DNA of 34,015 bases from Neisseriales bacterium (GTDB taxonomy: Bacteria > Pseudomonadota > Gammaproteobacteria > Burkholderiales > UBA11063): the NCBI GenBank assembly GCA_008017155.1, contig SSGX01000056.1:1-34015 (forward strand), read 5' to 3'. Shown piece after piece: positions 7,647 through 15,588 of the stretch. The notes under the pieces were generated by a model. The model was not told the origin of the DNA, did no database searches, and saw only the letters and a program-made list of their open reading frames with translations. Made by a program: the position numbers and the translations under genes. Each line of letters begins with the position of its first letter. Position 1 is the stretch's first letter.

Positions 7647-9491
7647 TTATTTATTTTCAATAAAAAATACCGGACTAATTAATCCGGTATTTAAGAGTTG
7701 AGCTAAATATTTCTTAACGCTTTGTCCATGCTGATTGCCAATCTGAACCAGTTCCCGGTGCATATGCCCAACTGCCACCATTACACCATGCAGTGAAAGG
7801 CCATGGCTTACATTCGTATAGATTGCCATCAGTTCCTTGAACAATGCTGCCTGCAACGTAGGTACCTGTTCCGCTAGGATATACTGGATAGTTACCCGGC
7901 GCTGGTGTAGGGCTTGGTGTGGCGTCGGCACCGGCGTCGGACTAGGTGTTGGTGTAGGAGTGGGCGTTGGGGTAGTCCCAGAGCAGTTACTAACTACACC
8001 CCAAACTTTACCAGAACCGTCAACCCCATTATTCTCTGCAGGATTGTTTCCACTAGTCCACCATCTGGCTTTATAAATTACGCCGTCATAGGAAACCTGA
8101 TTACCAGCTGTATATACACTTGTACTACTCCATATTGATACTGCGCTACATTCGCTACTTGCCGGGGTATTTCTGACTACATATGACCATTCATCTGTGC
8201 TATCGGACGATTTATAGACATATACCTGATTCTGACTACCACTACTAAAGACAACTGTACCATTACTTAATATACCAGCTTTAACTTGGACACTATTTTT
8301 AAAAGTGTAATTATTGATTGCAGTAGCTAAGTTCTGTTCAGCATTGGCTACGCTAGTAACACTAATATTACTAATCGTATCTGTTTCTACACCATTTTTA
8401 TTTAGTGCAAAACTTAATTTATCCCCAGCTTTAACTGTTTGTAACCAGTCTTTTAGTTTATAGCCAACTGCTGACCATGAGACTATTATCGGATTTGGAT
8501 CATTTTGTTTAGTTAACGTATAGCCATAAACCGCATTTGATTCCGCGACACCCTTATTGATGTAAACATAATCTTTACTTTGATTTGCTTCATCGTAAGT
8601 AACTGCGCCCGTAGTTGTGTTTAGTACACCAATGGCAGCCAAGGCGTTTAGGCTAGTATCATTATTAACTTTTGCAGCAAGGATGCTATCCCATTTTGAA
8701 AGATTATTCGCAGTTATTGATAGGGAGTAGCTTGCAATCACACTATTATTTTTAGTTAGCTTGAACGTTACTAGTTCATTTGCTTTAGGTTGACTGATTG
8801 AAGAAATCCATGACTTGCTATCAATTGCATTCCAGCTTGGTGTAACTACTACTCCACCGCCATCAAATTCGACATCTGCACATGAAACAAAGTTTTCCCC
8901 GACCGGATCAACACGTTGCCAGATGCTGACAATTACCTGTTTGCCTTGTAATTGTTGATTGGCAAGCTGTAATTTACAATTGTAATTATCTGTCCCCTTA
9001 CTTGTCCCAGCAGCATCACAACCTGATAGATAATGTAGGTCTTGCCAGCTTGGTGTTGGGTTATACTCACCAGCTTTATAATTGGTAATAAAAGTAAAGT
9101 GATTGCTTGGAGTATGCGCCGCCGTTTTTGTCCATGCAAAATTTACTGTTTGTCCATTACTTACTTTAGTTATTTTATTGGCAGGAAGTGGCTCAAGGAG
9201 TCTCGACCATGCTACGTGTCCATTTGAACATAGGTTACCGTTTTGTATCGCATGATTTTTCTTGAAGAAGCCTAAGGGTCCGCCACTAAAACCAGTAATT
9301 TGTGCGTATGTAGAACTACCGCCAGCTATGAGGTTACTAGCAACTGACTGTGGTTCGTATCCAACAGCTCCACGATCAGTTTGGTATAAATAATCTACTC
9401 GGGTTAAGGGTAAGGTTTGCCAACCATGCGCAAAAACATGTGTGCTTATCGCTGATGATACACATATTGCTATGATTCTTTTCTTCATCAT
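7647..9491 (-). CDS. Secreted chitin-active LPMO (AA10) with repeat domains and CBM, C-terminally frameshifted
   Basis: 614 codons as it stands. Residues 1-21 are a signal peptide ending HVFA; the mature protein starts with His22 (HGWQ), half of the copper histidine brace, and the second His is about 126 (TAAHTPSNHF). The AA10 domain ends near SCADVEFDGG. Two related domains follow, each opening with a SW-x-A...W motif (near WNAIDSKSW and WSAVGYKLKDW), then a CBM5/12-type chitin-binding module (WSSTSVYTAGNQVSYDGVIY...ARWW) and a PT-repeat linker. After the linker the reading frame is lost: a second chitin-binding module continues in another frame to a TAA at 7714. The translated tail reads through the terminator. 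GGAG is 3 bases from the first ATG and 6 from the second (9488), so the latter may be used. The layout resembles GbpA-like colonisation or chitin-degradation factors. Confidence 0.9.
   Translation of the reverse strand: MMKKRIIAICVSSAISTHVFAHGWQTLPLTRVDYLYQTDRGAVGYEPQSVASNLIAGGSSTYAQITGFSGGPLGFFKKNHAIQNGNLCSNGHVAWSRLLEPLPANKITKVSNGQTVNFAWTKTAAHTPSNHFTFITNYKAGEYNPTPSWQDLHYLSGCDAAGTSKGTDNYNCKLQLANQQLQGKQVIVSIWQRVDPVGENFVSCADVEFDGGGVVVTPSWNAIDSKSWISSISQPKANELVTFKLTKNNSVIASYSLSITANNLSKWDSILAAKVNNDTSLNALAAIGVLNTTTGAVTYDEANQSKDYVYINKGVAESNAVYGYTLTKQNDPNPIIVSWSAVGYKLKDWLQTVKAGDKLSFALNKNGVETDTISNISVTSVANAEQNLATAINNYTFKNSVQVKAGILSNGTVVFSSGSQNQVYVYKSSDSTDEWSYVVRNTPASSECSAVSIWSSTSVYTAGNQVSYDGVIYKARWWTSGNNPAENNGVDGSGKVWGVVSNCSGTTPTPTPTPTPSPTPVPTPHQALHQRRVTIQYILAEQVPTLQAALFKELMAIYTNVSHGLSLHGVMVAVGHMHRELVQIGNQHGQSVKKYLAQLLNTGLISPVFFIENK
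7661..7692 (-). terminator. Terminator of the LPMO gene
   Basis: A perfect 10-bp stem AAATACCGGA/TCCGGTATTT (7665-7674, 7683-7692) with an 8-base loop, followed on the minus strand by a T run. It lies about 20 bases after the TAA (7714-7716) of the out-of-frame C-terminal module, but inside the open frame that currently reads on to 7647. This supports 7714 as the original gene end. Confidence 0.9.
7714..7920 (-). other. Out-of-frame second chitin-binding module of the LPMO
   Basis: Read on the minus strand from 7920, this frame continues the Pro-Thr linker and then gives 68 residues: YPSGTGTYVAGSIVQGTDGN, LYECKPWPFTAWCNGG and WQSAWTKR, then TAA. This has the aromatic pattern of a CBM5/12 or CBM73-like chitin-binding module. 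Restoring one base at about 7920/7921 joins it to the upstream ORF, for about 592 residues in all. Confidence 0.88.
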
Positions 9492-9545
9492 TTACTCCCT
9501 CGTTATTTTATGTATTATTAGTCTTTTTATCATAGTTTTTATTTA

Positions 9546-9605
9546 CGATATTTTGCTATATCGGTAGTGGAATCGTCAACTAATAAAAACGTATAACATT
9601 TATAC
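9546..9605 (-). promoter_or_regulatory. Candidate LPMO promoter with two dyads
   Basis: On the minus strand TTGACG (9579-9574) followed after 18 bases by CAAAAT (9555-9550) is a possible promoter. The dyad CGATAT-n6-ATATCG (9546-9563) overlaps the -10. A second dyad, GTATAA-CAT-TTATAC (9591-9605), sits just upstream of the -35. Both are plausible regulator sites for a chitin-responsive gene. This is inference from geometry only. Confidence 0.4.
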
Positions 9606-9672
9606 AAAAAAAGTTAGTTTTTACCATCATGCATAGCAGACGAATTATTTCCAGCGTAACTAGCTATGGTAG

Positions 9673-9719
9673 TATAATGAATGGCTTATATAAACTATAT
9701 TTTTGGAGCGAATCAAATG
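9673..9719 (+). promoter_or_regulatory. deoD -10 box and ribosome binding site
   Basis: A consensus TATAAT (9673-9678) lies just three bases before an upstream ATG (9681), so that ATG cannot be in the mRNA if this promoter is used. GGAG (9705-9708) sits 8 bases before the ATG at 9717. The -35 is weak. Together they place the deoD start at 9717. Confidence 0.6.
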
Positions 9720-10433
9720 CCAATACCTACTCCTCACATTGAATTAACTGATCTTAATCAGATTGCCAAAACAGTTATCATGCCAGGTGATCCTCTAAGA
9801 GCTAAAATGATTGCTGACACTTATCTTACTAACGTAGTACAGATTAACAATGTCCGCAATATGTTTGGTTATACTGGTGAATATAAGGGACGCAAAGTTT
9901 CGGTAATGGGTAGCGGGATGGGTATGCCTAGTATGGGCATTTATTCTTATGAACTTTATTCTTTTTATAATGTTGAAAATATCATACGGGTAGGTTCTGC
10001 CGGCTCATATAGCGCCGATCTTGGATTATATGAAGTGGTTTTGGCAAAAGACGCATGGAGCGAGTCTAGTTATGCAAAAGTACAGGGAGGTTATGATAAA
10101 CCTATAATTGAGCCTTCAGCTAGTCTTAATGCAAAAATCCTTAAAGTGGCAGAAAATATAAGTATTCCAGTTAAAGAACTTCGTATTCATAGCTCAGATG
10201 TTTTCTATCGTCAGCGCTTTGAAGATTATATTGATATAAATCGTGAACATGGTTGTGCTTGTGTCGAAATGGAAGCCTTTGCGCTATTTGCTAATGCTCG
10301 AGTATTAAATAAACATGCTTCTTGTTTATTAACAATTTCTGACTCATTGGTCACACATGAGGCTACTACTAGTGAAGAAAGGCAGAATTCTTTTACCAAA
10401 ATGTTACAGGTTGCCCTAGAAACTGCAATTTAA
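9717..10433 (+). CDS. deoD: Purine-nucleoside phosphorylase, DeoD type
   Basis: 238 residues from ATG 9717, matching the usual 235-240 of hexameric DeoD. The longer frame from 9681 adds an unlikely N-terminus and collides with the -10. Signatures: PGDPLRAK (phosphate-binding Gly and Arg), VMGSGMGMPSMGIYSYEL, RVGSAGSYSADL, VEMEAFALFANA with the nucleoside-binding Met-Glu pair, and TISDSL with the catalytic Asp. It splits purine (deoxy)nucleosides to base and (deoxy)ribose-1-phosphate in salvage. It stands alone: no deoA, deoB or deoC nearby. It converges on the lipoprotein gene with a shared terminator. Confidence 0.95.
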   Translation: MPIPTPHIELTDLNQIAKTVIMPGDPLRAKMIADTYLTNVVQINNVRNMFGYTGEYKGRKVSVMGSGMGMPSMGIYSYELYSFYNVENIIRVGSAGSYSADLGLYEVVLAKDAWSESSYAKVQGGYDKPIIEPSASLNAKILKVAENISIPVKELRIHSSDVFYRQRFEDYIDINREHGCACVEMEAFALFANARVLNKHASCLLTISDSLVTHEATTSEERQNSFTKMLQVALETAI

Positions 10434-10441
10434 AGATATTT

Positions 10442-10472
10442 AAAAGCCTGCTAAATTCAGCAGGCTTTTTCT
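10442..10472. terminator. Bidirectional terminator between deoD and the lipoprotein gene
   Basis: A perfect 11-bp stem AAAAGCCTGCT/AGCAGGCTTTT (10442-10452, 10459-10469) with a 6-base loop and T runs on both strands. It serves convergent genes. Confidence 0.9.
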
Positions 10473-10477
10473 TTGGT

Positions 10478-12028
10478 TTAACGATTAAGCTTAGCGATAT
10501 TGGCAGTAATATTATTTATTTTGATACTTTTATCGCTAAACTGCAAATATTGAATATTACTTAGTATTTTTACTCCATCTGGACCACTAACTGTTGTAAT
10601 CCCATCACTGGTGGAAATTGCATACACACTCGATGCCAAAGCAAATACTACCGTGTTTTCTCCAAGTCCACCATTAATAGTATCATTGCCTGAATATGGA
10701 TAAAATACATCATTACCAAAGCTACCCCACATCTGGTCATCGGTATCTGTACCATTTAAACGTCCACCTTTTTCTGTAGTAAATAATGGAAGAATCCCTG
10801 TTGGTTGTACCTGCTGTGGGATACTATTACCATTGCCACTCCAATAAATCATGCTATAAGCATTATCTGCACTATCCCGGAAGTCCATAAATAGTGAACT
10901 TGGATATGATTCATTTCCATAGTAATTGTATGCTGGCATAGAATATAAATCTTGTGCCAAATATATACTAGTTTTCCTAAATCCAATTGGTAAAACTGCT
11001 GATTCGAAAGCTCTAGTAATCTCTTCTGGAGTAGTATCGGCAAGATTAGTTGATTTCATTATATAAATATTACCCCAAGTATCGGTAATAAAATGGCGTA
11101 AAATAGCTTCACCTGCCTGATTATTCTTGGTGAACAAATAAAATTGATTTTTATTTATATTTGAATATTTAATCTCTCCTGGCGGAACATAACTACTGGT
11201 TTGTCCTGCTTGCCAACCATCTACTGGTATAGGTGCGGGATAAGCTGAGGATTCAAAAGGCCAGTTATAGCTTTGATTAACTACGATCAGCCCCCAAGTA
11301 TGTCCCTGACAATCAGTATATGAGGTTAATGGACCAGACGCTGCCATCGGGCTACCTAGGGTATTAGCGTAATCAAAAGTAGCATTACGTGGAGTATTTC
11401 TGATCCAGCTTTCACCACAATTGAAATTACTAAATTCTTCATCAGTAGTAATTGGATTTGAACCATAATCAATGTAAACATAAACGTTACCCTGATAATT
11501 GCTGCCAATATCCCCAATATAAGCAACTTCATAACCACTACTATCTAGGGTGCTCTTATAGCCAGCTGATTCTGCGATGGCAATTGAAGAGTTAACATTA
11601 AATGGAGTACTTATTGCTGATTTATAACCTTCTGCACTCGCAACAAGAGTATAACCATTTCCCGGCTGAGTAACCGATAGACTTTCAAAAGTTGCAATGC
11701 CATTTACTGAATTGACCGTAACATTACCAATCAGCGTTCCGGTATATATTTCTCCCATAGGCTGACTGACATTGGGTTGATTGGCGATAGAAAGGGTTAC
11801 GGGCACATTTGCCGTACTCTCAACTGTACCATTGCTATCTAGGATAGAAACTTTAATTGCTGGTGAAATATAATTTTGTGTACCAGTTGGTGTACTATTA
11901 CTGGCAGGTTCCACACTAAAACTTAGTGTAGCATCAGAATTGCTACTTGTTCCACTACTACATGAAGACAATAATGCAATACTAAAAAAACCACTAAAAA
12001 CCAAGACTGTTTTAAAACTATTTTTCAT
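10478..12028 (-). CDS. Lipoprotein with Ig-like domain and C-terminal RTX-like repeats
   Basis: 516 residues from ATG 12028. The longer frame from 12070 adds 14 residues that spoil a good lipoprotein signal and would begin at or near the likely transcription start. The lipobox is LSSC with Cys23 (MKNSFKTVLVFSGFFSIALLSSC). Residues about 30-145 resemble a bacterial Ig-like/invasin domain (VPVTLSIANQP, GTLIGNVTVNSVNGIATFESLSV). The middle (about 150-415) is unrecognised, Tyr/Asn/Ser-rich, with two Cys (in SNFNCGESW and SYTDCQGHTW). Near the C-terminus come RTX-like nonapeptides (GSFGNDVFY, PYSGNDTIN, GGLGENTVV), then a segment typical after RTX repeats (LSNIQYLQFSDKSI). It is probably an outer-membrane-anchored surface protein that binds Ca2+; the role is unknown. 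Confidence 0.8.
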   Translation of the reverse strand: MKNSFKTVLVFSGFFSIALLSSCSSGTSSNSDATLSFSVEPASNSTPTGTQNYISPAIKVSILDSNGTVESTANVPVTLSIANQPNVSQPMGEIYTGTLIGNVTVNSVNGIATFESLSVTQPGNGYTLVASAEGYKSAISTPFNVNSSIAIAESAGYKSTLDSSGYEVAYIGDIGSNYQGNVYVYIDYGSNPITTDEEFSNFNCGESWIRNTPRNATFDYANTLGSPMAASGPLTSYTDCQGHTWGLIVVNQSYNWPFESSAYPAPIPVDGWQAGQTSSYVPPGEIKYSNINKNQFYLFTKNNQAGEAILRHFITDTWGNIYIMKSTNLADTTPEEITRAFESAVLPIGFRKTSIYLAQDLYSMPAYNYYGNESYPSSLFMDFRDSADNAYSMIYWSGNGNSIPQQVQPTGILPLFTTEKGGRLNGTDTDDQMWGSFGNDVFYPYSGNDTINGGLGENTVVFALASSVYAISTSDGITTVSGPDGVKILSNIQYLQFSDKSIKINNITANIAKLNR

Positions 12029-12074
12029 TATGAATTTCACTTTTCTATATATTAGAGCTATTATTCTCACCGAT

Positions 12075-12103
12075 ATTATAGCATGGAGAAAATCATATTA
12101 TCT
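12075..12103 (-). promoter_or_regulatory. Promoter of the Ig/RTX lipoprotein gene
   Basis: An extended -10 TGCTATAAT (hexamer 12080-12075, minus strand) lies about 47 bases before the chosen ATG at 12028. The -35 region is weak (AGATAA, 17-base spacer), as is common with extended -10 promoters. Confidence 0.5.
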
Positions 12104-12127
12104 AACCAATTTGGACAGGCTAGTATT

Positions 12128-12934
12128 TCAGGCTGGTAATTTTTGGTGTTGACTTCGATATCTAAAATCAATACAAGCCTGAATAAAAGACGAAAAGAGA
12201 CTATTATGCTCATAAAACTGCTTGCATGACCGCTCTGGGTGTCCCTGAATACCAATCAAGAAATGTTCTGGGTCTGGACTCTCAACAATTTCAATCAAAC
12301 CGTCTTTAGCAAACCCAGTAGCAATCAAATCATGTCCCAAATGTTTAATCCCCTGATGGTGAATACTACATGTCATAAAACAGGTTGCGCCAAAAACTTG
12401 ATGTGCGTGGGAATTTTCCTGCAAAAGAACTTCATGATCAGGAATAATGTCATCAGGTAAAATAGTATGTAATACATCGTTTATTTCAATTTCTTGAAAT
12501 AAACTACCACCTTCAGCTACATTAATCAGCTGATAACCACGACAGATACCAACAATTGGGATTTTGCGCTTTTTCGCTGCAAAATAAAGGGCTATTTCAA
12601 ATTCATCGCGTAAATGATTTGGTTTATCCCGTAGTGGACGCTTATATGGAACACCCGAATCTTGAATACTCGAACAATATTCAATAAGGCATTCTTCACC
12701 ATAAAAACGAGGATCAACATCCTGTCCACCGATTAGTAATAATCCATCTAAAGAGTCAACAATATGTGCGGCATCTTCAGATTCAATCTTACTACTGATA
12801 ATTAATGGAATACCACCATTTTCACAAATTGCATTGACGTAATTTGATCTTACGAAGACAAATTCATCGTGACTAGCAGATGTTGCAGCAATACTATCCA
12901 GATTTGAAGTAATACCTATAATTGGTTTTCTCAC
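12128..12934 (-). CDS. Gamma-glutamyl-gamma-aminobutyrate hydrolase-like (peptidase C26)
   Basis: 268 residues. It is a class-I glutamine-amidotransferase-like hydrolase: GGQDVDPRFYGEE (70-81), nucleophile Cys131 in VGICRGYQ, then His232 and Glu234 in IQGHPE complete the triad; HHQG at 192-195 is also family-typical. PuuD of this family frees GABA from gamma-Glu-GABA in putrescine breakdown. No other puu genes are nearby, so the substrate is not proved. The start is GTG (12934) with GAGA upstream. It follows metF by 18 bases and belongs to the prmC/pap2/metF-side minus-strand set. Confidence 0.85.
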   Translation of the reverse strand: MRKPIIGITSNLDSIAATSASHDEFVFVRSNYVNAICENGGIPLIISSKIESEDAAHIVDSLDGLLLIGGQDVDPRFYGEECLIEYCSSIQDSGVPYKRPLRDKPNHLRDEFEIALYFAAKKRKIPIVGICRGYQLINVAEGGSLFQEIEINDVLHTILPDDIIPDHEVLLQENSHAHQVFGATCFMTCSIHHQGIKHLGHDLIATGFAKDGLIEIVESPDPEHFLIGIQGHPERSCKQFYEHNSLFSSFIQACIDFRYRSQHQKLPA

Positions 12935-12952
12935 AGTTTTCTCATTAATAGA

Positions 12953-13897
12953 TTAATTAAAGTCTTTGATAATTTCAAGTACACTACTGACATCATTCAT
13001 CAGAAAAAAATGTACACATGGCGCACCACGAGCAATTAGATCTTGAACCTGACTTTTTGCCCACTCTTTACCAATCGTTGCAGCATGTTCAGGCTTTGCG
13101 ACCAATTCACTTACCAGTTCATGAGGTAAATCAATATGAAATAAGCGTGGCAGGCTATTTAATTGATTTGCCGTTTTAATCACTTTTATACCCGGAATGA
13201 TAGGCACATTTATCCCAGCCTCGCGACAAGCATCGACCTAAGCAAAATATTTATTATTATCGAAAAACATTTGAGTAATTACATATTCGGCACCAGCTGC
13301 AACTTTTTGCTTCAAATAATCAATATTAAGCTGCATATTGGCGGCTTCAAAGTGTTTTTCTGGATAACCAGCAACACCCATACAAAAATCTACCGGAGGG
13401 TACTCAGTATCAGCTATAAATTTACCTTCGCGCATCTTGGCAACTTGGCGTACCAGATCAACTGCATTGCGATTGACTGTCTCATTGTCGGCAATTTGGC
13501 GGTTATAGTTAAGATTATCACCTTTTAAGGCAAGAATATTTTCTATTCCCATATAATTAAGCTCAATTAGGGCATCTTCAGTTTCTTGCTGTGAGAATCC
13601 TTGGCATAAAACATGAGCAACAGCATCAATTCCATATTTATTCTGAATTACACCACAAATACCCATTGTTCCTGGACGTTTCTTATGGATTCTTTTACTA
13701 ATCGTCCCATCGCTATTTTCAACATATAATAATGATGAAGCATGAGTTGTAACATTAATCCATTTCGGATCATACGGTAAAAGCTTTTCAATAATTGAAA
13801 AGATTTCCGTTATCGGAGTAGAACCGCGTAACGGAGGAACAATCTCATAACTAAATAGAGTTTTTTTTGCCTGACTTAAATGATCACTTACTCGCAT
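12953..13897 (-). pseudogene. metF: Methylenetetrahydrofolate reductase interrupted by an in-frame amber codon
   Basis: The MetF sequence continues in one frame across a TAG at 13240-13238: residues 1-219 end ...FFDNNKYFA and resume after the stop with VDACREAGINVPIIPG. No frameshift is needed; the codon most simply was TGG, TTG, CAG or similar. The full frame is 314 sense-plus-amber positions, normal for MetF. Signatures on both sides: FSYEIVPP (Glu for proton transfer), TTHASSLLYVEN, ILALKGDN, GVAGYPEKH, then IPGIKVIKT and a C-terminal helix region. The enzyme reduces 5,10-methylene-THF to 5-methyl-THF, the MetH donor. TAG ends several other genes here (umuD, umuC, rimO, phaR), so general amber reassignment is unlikely. 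It may be decay or a sequence error. Its start overlaps the pap2 end by 14 bases. Confidence 0.9.
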
Positions 13898-14546
13898 TTT
13901 TCTTTGGACACCAACGACTTAAATTAATTGCAAAACATATTTTTACTAACACATAGCCAATTAGACCACTACTAATTACATCTAGCGGCCAATGCCATCC
14001 GGTACAGATACGCGCAAAAGCAGTTGCTACGACTAGAAATAGCATTAAGAATTGTAAGCCGCGTTTATTGGCAAAAAACATGGTGCTAATAGCAAAGGCA
14101 AACACTGCCATATTCCCGGTATGCCCGGAAGGAAAAGACTTATGAGCTGATTTTACCGCATCTTCGAAATAGTTTAGCCAGAAAAAGCTGTTTTCAGGTA
14201 ATACTATGTATGGGCGAGCTTCGCCGACCAATTTTTTTAATGCAGCAAAAACTAGATAGTAAAGAATAATTAGGAGTAAAACATTTGGTAACGCACTGCG
14301 TTTTTTAACAACAGTAATAAGTATCAATAATACTGGAAGAATGAAAAATTTTGAATAACTAACTAAATTGAATGAAGCCCAGAACATATCTGGTAATAAA
14401 TCATGGTGGCTATTTATGGCTAAAAAAAGTTCGTGATTTTTACCGGATAACCAGATTCCAATGGCAAGAGCCAGAAAAATTAAAAATAACCAGCTATCTT
14501 TAAGACAGCAACATTTTGTTTCGCATTTGTGTAATGGGCAAGCCAT
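13884..14546 (-). CDS. PAP2-family membrane phosphatase
   Basis: 220 residues from ATG 14546 (AAGGAA 7 bases upstream); a TTG one codon earlier is less likely. The phosphatase signature is complete: KKLVGEARP, then PSGHTGN, then R-x5-H-x3-D in RICTGWHWPLD. Several hydrophobic segments (about 20-37, 62-80, 87-102, 145-161, 164-180, 190-205) make it a polytopic inner-membrane enzyme with a periplasmic active site. Candidates are undecaprenyl-pyrophosphate, phosphatidylglycerophosphate or lipid A phosphatase. The N-terminus is unusual, with five Cys in the first 16 residues (CPLHKCETKCCC). The gene is translationally coupled to metF. Confidence 0.88.
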   Translation of the reverse strand: MACPLHKCETKCCCLKDSWLFLIFLALAIGIWLSGKNHELFLAINSHHDLLPDMFWASFNLVSYSKFFILPVLLILITVVKKRSALPNVLLLIILYYLVFAALKKLVGEARPYIVLPENSFFWLNYFEDAVKSAHKSFPSGHTGNMAVFAFAISTMFFANKRGLQFLMLFLVVATAFARICTGWHWPLDVISSGLIGYVLVKICFAINLSRWCPKKNASK

Positions 14547-14619
14547 CAAAAGTTCCTTAATAACTATATAGTTTTATAAAAATAGAGATTATGATGTAAT
14601 GATTTTCAGGTATTTAAAC

Positions 14620-15420
14620 TTACTCTATCCATTGCCCATAAGATACTCTTTCAATCCCGGCGTAATCTTTCTCTGAACTGATATTCTGAAAACCTTGCTC
14701 TCTCAACAGTTCCCTAACCTTATTCGCCTGATCATAACCATGCTCAAACAATAACCAACCTTGATTTAACAAATGCTTTGGTGCATCTTGTATGATCTGC
14801 CGAATAGCAGATAAACCATCAGCAAAATCGGTAAGTGCTGAAGCTGGTTCATATGCTAAATTAGCCAGATGATTATCTGTTACATGGATATACGGTGGAT
14901 TACTCGCAATTATAGCAAATTTTCCACTAATAGCCTGAAACCAATTGCTTTCAATACAAGAAATTTCTGCATTAAGTAATTTAGCATTTTCTTTAGCAAT
15001 AGCTAGAGCGGCTGATGATATATCGCAAGCAGAAACATTTAAGGTTGGATTCTCCAATTGGCAGCTAATTGCTATACAACCACTTCCCGTTCCCATATCG
15101 AGCAGAGAATCACCATTTTTGGCGGTTGCTAAAATTTTTTCTACCAGTATCTCGGTATCCGGACGAGGGATAAGAGTATCTGGTGTAACTTTGAATCTTC
15201 GGGAAAAAAATTCTTTATAGCCAATAATATATGCAATTGGCTCACCTTTTTGTAGCCGCTCAATCCAGCTTTGATACTGTATAAGTTGCTGATCGGATAA
15301 AGGTGCATCATCACGACTTATAAGCTGTGCATCGCTAAATCCTGTGATTTCACGAAGAATCACCCTCTTGTCTAGCCTTGGCACGTCGGATTGTTGTAAT
15401 AGTTGACGAACTGTAATCAT
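14620..15420 (-). CDS. prmC: Release-factor glutamine N5-methyltransferase
   Basis: 266 residues, normal for PrmC/HemK. The N-terminal helical domain (about 1-80) ends before YKEFFSRRFKVTPDTLIPRPDTE, a strong family marker. The SAM fold shows LLDMGTGSGCIAIS (about 102-115), and the catalytic NPPYI lies near residue 180. It methylates the Gln of the GGQ motif in RF1 and RF2. prfA is not adjacent. Upstream, TATAAT (15470-15465, minus) is a possible -10 about 45 bases before the ATG. The 70 bases to the next gene (14550-14619) hold a 12-bp palindrome AACTATATAGTT near 14562-14573, near the pap2 start. Confidence 0.95.
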   Translation of the reverse strand: MITVRQLLQQSDVPRLDKRVILREITGFSDAQLISRDDAPLSDQQLIQYQSWIERLQKGEPIAYIIGYKEFFSRRFKVTPDTLIPRPDTEILVEKILATAKNGDSLLDMGTGSGCIAISCQLENPTLNVSACDISSAALAIAKENAKLLNAEISCIESNWFQAISGKFAIIASNPPYIHVTDNHLANLAYEPASALTDFADGLSAIRQIIQDAPKHLLNQGWLLFEHGYDQANKVRELLREQGFQNISSEKDYAGIERVSYGQWIE

Positions 15421-15588
15421 GAATTAAATCTAACCATATTTAAACTATACCTAAAATAATCTAGATTATACAAAAGTTTCAATTATTTTTGAGGTTTTTC
15501 AATAATAAAATAGCGTCTAATTTAAAATAATTACACTATGATTATGTTAGAATAAAGTATTACTACATTCATTTGAAATTGAAAAACT

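Noticed and set aside
7680-7715. Programmed frameshift in the LPMO gene
   Set aside because: No slippery heptamer or downstream stimulatory structure is seen at the junction near 7920; a simple one-base loss fits better.
7837-8138. Plus-strand Gly/Val-rich ORFs over the LPMO linker
   Set aside because: They are antisense readings of the Pro-Thr repeat.
12953-13207. Separate 84-residue protein
   Set aside because: It is the C-terminal part of MetF in the same frame, after the amber codon; the GTG start is not a native start.
13163-13528. 121-codon plus-strand ORF over metF
   Set aside because: It is antisense to well-conserved MetF sequence and has no ribosome site or family features.
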